Program-made: the position numbers and the translations under genes
Origin: Gammaproteobacteria bacterium
GTDB taxonomy: Bacteria > Pseudomonadota > Gammaproteobacteria > Methylococcales > Methylomonadaceae
DNA length: 11,330 nt
NCBI GenBank assembly: GCA_024276805.1
Contig: JAJRWJ010000378.1
Span: forward strand, 1 to 11,330
Direction: 5' to 3'
The notes under the pieces: generated by a model
Told to the model about the DNA's origin: nothing
What the model saw: the letters and a program-made list of their open reading frames with translations, nothing else
The model's database searches: none
Part shown: in pieces, positions 7,373 through 11,330 of the stretch
Numbering within the stretch: the stretch's first letter is position 1
How the letters are laid out: each line of letters opens with the position of its first letter

Positions 7373-8317
7373 ATGAATAATAAATGGTTCACGACGAACG
7401 TAGTGTTGAAGTATATGCTTGGCGACTTAATATTGTTCAAACGAAATTTAATCTTGAAGGTTTTGCCTCCCGATATTATTTCTGAATTTAAACCTCCTTC
7501 AAATATAATGAGTCCAACTATAAATTTGGCAGATAAAGAAGCAGGATATCTTATGAGGTGTACCCCTCTTACTTCTAAGCAACCCACTTATTACTCGGAT
7601 AATAATTTCATATATTATACTGCTGATAAGTTCAATAGATATTATATAGATTTACAGCAGTCATTTGAGGAGTATAAAACCAAATTTTCCTCCAAAACCC
7701 GATCAACGATCCGAAGAAAAATAAAAAAATTTGCATCTAAATGCGAAGGAAAAATGCAATGGAAAAGCTATCAAACAGTTGATGAATTAAATCAGTTTTA
7801 CCATAGTGCCCGTGAAGTATCCCGCAATAGTTATCAAGAAAAATTACTGGATTCTGGTCTGCCAGATACGGATCTGTTCTGCCGGAAGATGATCGATCTT
7901 GCCAAAAATGGTCAGGTGAGAGGCTATTTGTTATTCGATGGTGATAGGCCAGTGGCTTATATGTATTGTCCTATCGAGGACAAAGTTCTTCTGTATCAGT
8001 ATTTAGGTTATGATTCCGACTATGTTAAATGGTCTGTCGGTACTATTCTTCATTGGTATGCTTTCGAAGATATTTTTAGCGAAGGTAAATTTAAGTATTT
8101 TGATTTCACAGAAGGACAATCAGAGCATAAGCGTTTATATTCTACAGGGAGCTTGTTATGTGGGAATGTTTATATCTTTCCAAAAAATACAGGCGCATGG
8201 TTGCTAGTGCACAGTCATCACTCAATGAATGTCTTCTCAAGCGCACTTGGAAACATTTTTGAACAATTAGGACTTAAATCAAAATTAAAAAGCCTCATCC
8301 GGTTCAGAAAGTTATAA
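7373..8317 (+). CDS. GNAT-fold acyltransferase, CelD/BioF2-like (Acetyltransf_6 type)
   Basis: 314 residues from ATG 7373, with GGAG 9 bases upstream. Residues 106-120 (SSKTRSTIRRKIKKF) match the basic helix of CelD/BioF2-like GNAT proteins. GYDSDYVKWSVGTIL at 212-226 and FDFTEGQSEHKRLY at 243-256 match the later strand-helix and the F-D-F-x-x-G-x-x-x-x-K-x-x-[YW] signature. Relatives act on polysaccharide or lipid-linked substrates, or make aminoacyl transfers as FemAB does; the substrate here is unknown. No signal peptide or membrane segment is seen, so it is probably cytoplasmic. It is clearly AT-rich (Asn, Lys, Ile and Tyr use and A/T third bases), unlike every neighbour except the tnpA remnant, and is bracketed by two direct MITE copies: a strong sign of transfer. 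It appears intact and could be expressed. No partner gene accompanies it. Confidence 0.72.
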   Translation: MNNKWFTTNVVLKYMLGDLILFKRNLILKVLPPDIISEFKPPSNIMSPTINLADKEAGYLMRCTPLTSKQPTYYSDNNFIYYTADKFNRYYIDLQQSFEEYKTKFSSKTRSTIRRKIKKFASKCEGKMQWKSYQTVDELNQFYHSAREVSRNSYQEKLLDSGLPDTDLFCRKMIDLAKNGQVRGYLLFDGDRPVAYMYCPIEDKVLLYQYLGYDSDYVKWSVGTILHWYAFEDIFSEGKFKYFDFTEGQSEHKRLYSTGSLLCGNVYIFPKNTGAWLLVHSHHSMNVFSSALGNIFEQLGLKSKLKSLIRFRKL

Positions 8318-8318
8318 G

Positions 8319-8466
8319 CTGAAGTTTGCCACTTTTTAGTGGAGTAGCCGGGCATGTAGGGGGGGTATTTTAATGTGTTTGCCACATTCCAGCCAAACCA
8401 TATCAAAAGCCCTGCAACCCAAAGTAATACGGTAGCTATGACTTTCCAATTGTCAGGAAACTTCAG
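8319..8466. mobile_element. MITE-like element, copy 2, downstream of the GNAT gene
   Basis: This copy has cleaner ends than copy 1: CTGAAGTTTGCC at the left and GGAAACTTCAG at the right, which share a 9-bp terminal inverted repeat (CTGAAGTTT). Next to the left end, CCACT-TTTT-AGTGG (8330-8343) is a perfect small hairpin, and AATGTG/CACATT (8372-8377 and 8383-8388) recurs. Compared with copy 1 it has about 10 substitutions, two extra G in the G tract (7 versus 5) and one extra base near the right end, about 91% identity, in the same orientation. It starts one base after the GNAT stop codon. Unlike copy 1, I find no convincing target duplication: left flank GTTATAAG, right flank GCGTATAA. Confidence 0.76.
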
Positions 8467-8475
8467 GCGTATAAT
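8450..8475 (+). promoter_or_regulatory. candidate hybrid promoter for the DUF3530 gene
   Basis: A perfect -10 TATAAT (8470-8475) lies just outside the right end of MITE copy 2. TTGTCA (8450-8455), a 5/6 match to the -35, lies inside the MITE. The spacer is only 14 bp, shorter than the usual 16-18, so this -35 is doubtful. Transcription from this -10 would begin around 8482-8483, at the start codon itself. Confidence 0.4.
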
Positions 8476-8482
8476 TGCCCTT

Positions 8483-9274
8483 ATGAAAATTACCCGGAGT
8501 GTTTTATGGCTGCTTTGCGGTGTGTTTGCTGTTATTGGTCAGGCATCTGACGCACAGCGGGAGGCAGATTTTGCGGTGGAGACGGGCAGAAACCTGCAGG
8601 TCGGGGAAGTACTCTGGCTGGAAGCACAAGGTACAAGGTTTCTTGGCTTGTATACCGAAACAGAGCAGAGTGAAGACTATGGCGTGGCAGTGATTGTTCA
8701 TGATATGGGCGGGCAGCCGGATCAGCAGTATGTCATGCATGCCTTGCGAACCCTGCTGCCGGAGCATCGGTGGGCGACGCTGGCATTACAGATGCCGGTC
8801 AGGGAAGCCGGTGCTCCGGTCGGGGATTACTACGCGCTGTTCCCGGAGGCGCAGGCACGAATTCAGGCGGCTATAGAATATTTAAAGGCCGGAACCCCCC
8901 GGAATATCGTGTTGATAGGCTACGGACTGGGCAGCTTGATGGCGCTTTATTACCAGAGTGAACATCCTGAAAGCGGCGTTGCGGCAATTGTCTGCATCAG
9001 TCTGCCGGTTCCGGATAACACCGGTGATGTTGTCCAGACCCTGAAATTTATCAGTGACGCCGATCTGCCGATACTGGATATATACGCCAGCCTGGATTTG
9101 CCTGAAGTGGTCGAAAGCGCCAGAAAAAGACGTCTGGCGGCAAGAGCGAACAACTCTTACCGACAGGTCAGAATCGATGATCACAGGCATCAGTTTCAGC
9201 ATGACCAAGGCTTGCTGGTGAAGCGCATCTACAGCTGGCTGCGCCGGGTTGTGGTGCAAGACGGTCAGGATTGA
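8483..9274 (+). CDS. DUF3530 alpha/beta-hydrolase-like exported protein
   Basis: 263 residues from ATG 8483. I chose this start because it opens a classic signal peptide (MKITRSVLWLLCGVFAV ending in GQA); in-frame upstream starts such as 8438 lie inside the MITE and would bury it. The mature N-terminus (EADFAVETGRNLQVGEVLWL, then FLGLYTE) and the following VAVIVHDMG strand are typical of DUF3530. The nucleophile elbow reads G-Y-G-L-G at residues 146-150, so Gly148 stands where active hydrolases carry Ser. The adjacent Ser151 is not in the usual position, while a late Asp-Asp-His cluster (RIDDHRHQF) is present. The protein is therefore probably a binding or structural member of the fold. There is no Shine-Dalgarno sequence, consistent with a leaderless message. 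It converges on purM with a 36-bp gap. Confidence 0.75.
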   Translation: MKITRSVLWLLCGVFAVIGQASDAQREADFAVETGRNLQVGEVLWLEAQGTRFLGLYTETEQSEDYGVAVIVHDMGGQPDQQYVMHALRTLLPEHRWATLALQMPVREAGAPVGDYYALFPEAQARIQAAIEYLKAGTPRNIVLIGYGLGSLMALYYQSEHPESGVAAIVCISLPVPDNTGDVVQTLKFISDADLPILDIYASLDLPEVVESARKRRLAARANNSYRQVRIDDHRHQFQHDQGLLVKRIYSWLRRVVVQDGQD

Positions 9275-9292
9275 CGAGAGTTCGCTGTCAAT
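9270..9292. other. small inverted repeat between convergent genes
   Basis: ATTGAC (9270-9275) and GTCAAT (9287-9292) form a 6-bp stem over the DUF3530 stop codon and the start of the 36-bp gap to purM. It has no T-run and little G+C, so it is at best a weak bidirectional stop signal. Confidence 0.2.
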
Positions 9293-9310
9293 TGCTCAGC
9301 TTATTGGCGG

Positions 9311-10360
9311 TCAGAGATAGACAACGCCGGGTTCCGCATTGCCTGATGCGGCAGTGACTTCACCAAGTGCAAAAACCGTTTCCCCTTGCTCTGACAGCAA
9401 GTTGGCGGCGCTTTCTGCATCGTCTGGAGAAACGCAGACGACCATGCCGATGCCGCAATTGAAGGTTTTCAGCATTTCCTGTTCGGCGATATTGCCGTGA
9501 TTCTGCAGCCACTGAAAAACTGTCGGCCTTGGCCAGCTGGCGAGATCGATGTTTGCCTGCAGCCCCCTGGGTAATACTCGCGGCAGATTTTCGGTAATAC
9601 CGCCGCCGGTGATATGCGCCATGGCGTGAACGGAAAACTCTCGGCACAGATGCAGCAGAGACTGGACGTAGATGCGTGTCGGTTCCAGCAGGCTAATGGC
9701 AATGGGTTTGCCGTCCAGTGGTGTGTTCAGGGAGATGCCGCTGTCGGCGATGATGCGGCGGATCAGGGAATAGCCATTGGCATGCGGACCGGATGCCGCG
9801 AGTCCCAGCAGTTTGTCACCGGCTTGCACCCGGCTGCCGTCGATTATGCGGTCTTTTTCTACGATACCGACGCAAAAGCCGGCCAGATCGTAATCGCCTT
9901 GCTGATACATGCCCGGCATTTCCGCGGTTTCACCACCCACCAAAGCGGCCCCGGCCAGTTCGCAGCCCCTGCCGATACCTTCGATGACGCTTGCCGCGGT
10001 ATCGACGTCCAGTCTGCCGGTGGCGAAATAATCCAGAAAGAACAACGGCTCTGCTCCTTGCACGATGATGTCGTTGACGCACATAGCCACCAGATCGATG
10101 CCGATGCTGTCATGACGGTGCAAATCGCCGGCCAGCTTCAGTTTGGTGCCAACGCCGTCGGTCCCGGACACCAGAACGGGTTGATGATAACGATCCAGCG
10201 GCAACTGGAAGAGAGAGCCAAAACCGCCCAGGCCGGCCATGACACCGGCAGTGCGCGTTTTCGCGGCAATTGGCTTGATGCGATCCACCAGTCGATTGCC
10301 GGCTTCGATGTCGACACCGGCGGTTTTGTAATTCAAGCCCTGCTGATTTTGTCTGGCCAA
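9311..10360 (-). CDS. purM: phosphoribosylformylglycinamidine cyclo-ligase (AIR synthetase)
   Basis: 349 residues, the usual PurM length. It catalyses ATP-dependent ring closure of FGAM to AIR, the fifth step of purine synthesis, in the cytoplasm, as a homodimer. Diagnostic motifs are present: YKTAGVDIEAGN near the N-terminus, GTDGVGTKLKLA at 66-77, NDIIVQGAEPLFFLDYFATG, GGETAEMPGMY at 142-152, ASGPHANGYSLIRRI at 189-203 and HITGGGITENLPR. The start is a TTG at 10360; no ATG or GTG is available in this frame upstream before a TGA stop, and GAGAG lies about 9 bases ahead. purN, often directly downstream, is not here: the next gene is convergent. The gene diverges from the DUF2066 gene with 79 bp between them. 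No PurR-like operator is visible. Confidence 0.97.
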   Translation of the reverse strand: MARQNQQGLNYKTAGVDIEAGNRLVDRIKPIAAKTRTAGVMAGLGGFGSLFQLPLDRYHQPVLVSGTDGVGTKLKLAGDLHRHDSIGIDLVAMCVNDIIVQGAEPLFFLDYFATGRLDVDTAASVIEGIGRGCELAGAALVGGETAEMPGMYQQGDYDLAGFCVGIVEKDRIIDGSRVQAGDKLLGLAASGPHANGYSLIRRIIADSGISLNTPLDGKPIAISLLEPTRIYVQSLLHLCREFSVHAMAHITGGGITENLPRVLPRGLQANIDLASWPRPTVFQWLQNHGNIAEQEMLKTFNCGIGMVVCVSPDDAESAANLLSEQGETVFALGEVTAASGNAEPGVVYL

Positions 10361-10439
10361 TTTGCTGTTCTCTCACAATTAAAGTTAAACTCGAATTTAC
10401 CGATATTGTACAAGACAACTATGGCTTTGTGTGAAGGAT
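10361..10439. promoter_or_regulatory. divergent purM / DUF2066 promoter region
   Basis: This 79-bp AT-rich gap must hold start signals for both genes. The perfect palindrome TTGTACAA (10406-10413) sits near its middle. On the minus strand TTGTAC followed 18 bp later by TTTAAC is a weak purM promoter candidate. I could not find a convincing -10/-35 pair for the plus strand. Confidence 0.3.
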
Positions 10440-11330
10440 ATGAATGTGCTTTTCAGATTATTGTTAATTGGATTTTTGTTTCTCGGTCAGAACGTCTTTG
10501 CTGTAGCTGTCGAGGATTTATTCGAGGTGGAGATCATTGCAAAAAGCCAGTCCCGGGAACATCGCAATGCGGCAATAAAGGAAGCCATGAGGATTGTTCT
10601 GGGCCGGGTGATGGCTGGCCAGAACATTTTTCAGGACCCTGTGGTACAGAGCGCGCTGGCGGATGCGCCGCGTTATGTACAGCAGTATCAATACGCCCTG
10701 GTGCCGATGGCCGCGGGGGAGGCGGATTCAAGCCGGCTGATGCGGGTTTTGTTCGATGAGACTGCGCTTCTGGAGTTGATGAAAACCAGCAAACTTGGCA
10801 TCTGGAATGAAATCAGGCCGGAAATGCTGGTCTGGCTGGTCGTGGAGCAGAGGGGCGGACGCAGTCTGTACCGGCAGGGGCGATCTCCGGAAATGGACAA
10901 GGCCCTGTCAGCCGCTGCAAAACGCAAAGGGCTGCCGCTGCTGCTGCCATTGATGGATTTGCAGGACCAGCAGAACATTTCCGTCAAGGCCGTTTTGAGC
11001 GCGCATTCCGAGCAGTTGCTGAAAGCGTCCGAACGTTACGATACACCCGCAGTACTGGCAGCCAGAGTGGTGCATAAAAAAAACTGCTGGCTGGCCGACT
11101 GGACCCTGTATTTCGATCAGAAGATCAGCCAGTGGAGCAGTCCCTGCGGTACTCTGTTTGAGACCATGCTGAACGGCATGCAGGGGGCATACGATAAACT
11201 TTCCGATTTTTATGTGGTGAAAGTGGGGGCGCTGGAGCAGGGCGAGGTGACTCTGAAAATAATGGGTATCAAGAGTATCGACGATATGACCCGGGTAAGC
11301 GATTATCTGGAAGGGTTGTCCGGCATCAAT
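10440..11330 (+). CDS. DUF2066 domain protein, 3' partial
   Basis: 297 codons are open to the window edge with no stop. The start is ATG 10440 or GTG 10446: AAGGA at 10434-10438 is only 1 base from the ATG but 7 from the GTG, so the GTG has the better spacing. Either gives a signal peptide (LFRLLLIGFLFLGQNVFA). The mature start (EDLFEVEIIAKSQSREHRNAAIKEAM, written here in two halves: EDLFEVEIIAK and SQSREHRNAAIKEAM) followed by VLGRVMAG and YVQQYQY is the DUF2066 hallmark. Function is unknown; the protein is predicted periplasmic. In many gammaproteobacteria a DUF2066 gene diverges from purM and is followed by a permease-like gene and hda, so hda may lie just beyond the right edge. Confidence 0.85.
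   Translation, partial: MNVLFRLLLIGFLFLGQNVFAVAVEDLFEVEIIAKSQSREHRNAAIKEAMRIVLGRVMAGQNIFQDPVVQSALADAPRYVQQYQYALVPMAAGEADSSRLMRVLFDETALLELMKTSKLGIWNEIRPEMLVWLVVEQRGGRSLYRQGRSPEMDKALSAAAKRKGLPLLLPLMDLQDQQNISVKAVLSAHSEQLLKASERYDTPAVLAARVVHKKNCWLADWTLYFDQKISQWSSPCGTLFETMLNGMQGAYDKLSDFYVVKVGALEQGEVTLKIMGIKSIDDMTRVSDYLEGLSGIN

Noticed and set aside
6902..8466. Integron cassette array with repeats as attC sites
   Set aside because: The repeats bracket a gene as attC sites do, but they lack paired RYYYAAC/GTTRRRY core sites, and copy 1 has terminal inverted repeats and a target duplication, which fit a transposable element.
6902..8466. CRISPR or other regular repeat array
   Set aside because: There are only two copies, 1.27 kb apart, with a gene between them.
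9614..10759. A 381-codon plus-strand open frame opposite purM
   Set aside because: It is antisense to an unmistakable purM and overlaps the DUF2066 gene; its composition is that of a shadow frame with no domain features.

Overview
The window looks like a chromosomal stretch of a gammaproteobacterium. A purM gene diverging from a DUF2066 gene is an arrangement I associate with that class. The lipoprotein signals, AsmA-type protein and DUF3530 protein are Gram-negative envelope types. Most of the DNA has moderate, roughly balanced G+C. One island, about 6.84-8.47 kb, is clearly AT-rich and foreign-looking. I cannot name the genus.

Layout: (1) 1-2734, the 3' part of a large AsmA-like gene, open at the left edge, with at least eight internal repeats of 71-78 residues. 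(2) 2742-3170, on the minus strand and convergent with it, a small lipoprotein of unknown function. (3) 3330-6834, three plus-strand genes: a double-META-domain lipoprotein, a short Ser-rich lipoprotein, and a 695-residue exported protein with a DUF4105 (Lnb N-terminal type) Cys/His signature. (4) 6809-8466, a mobile-DNA scar. It contains an IS200-like transposase pseudogene that is split by a 145-bp MITE-like element with terminal inverted repeats and an 8-bp target duplication, frameshifted once and truncated. An AT-rich GNAT (CelD/BioF2-like) gene follows, then a second copy of the same MITE in direct orientation. (5) 8483-9274, a DUF3530 alpha/beta-hydrolase-like exported protein whose promoter seems to straddle the end of the second MITE. 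(6) 9311-10360, purM on the minus strand. (7) 10440-11330, a DUF2066 gene running off the right edge.

Theme: apart from purM and the GNAT cargo gene, every intact gene encodes a predicted exported, lipid-anchored or envelope-associated protein. The clearest non-annotated signal is the nested mobile DNA. Removing the MITE and one copy of its target duplication, and dropping one G from a GGGG run, restores a continuous IS200-type TnpA reading frame from a well-placed start codon. The second MITE copy lies directly downstream of the GNAT stop codon, so two direct repeats about 91% identical bracket 1.27 kb of foreign DNA. No tRNA, rRNA or CRISPR array was seen.
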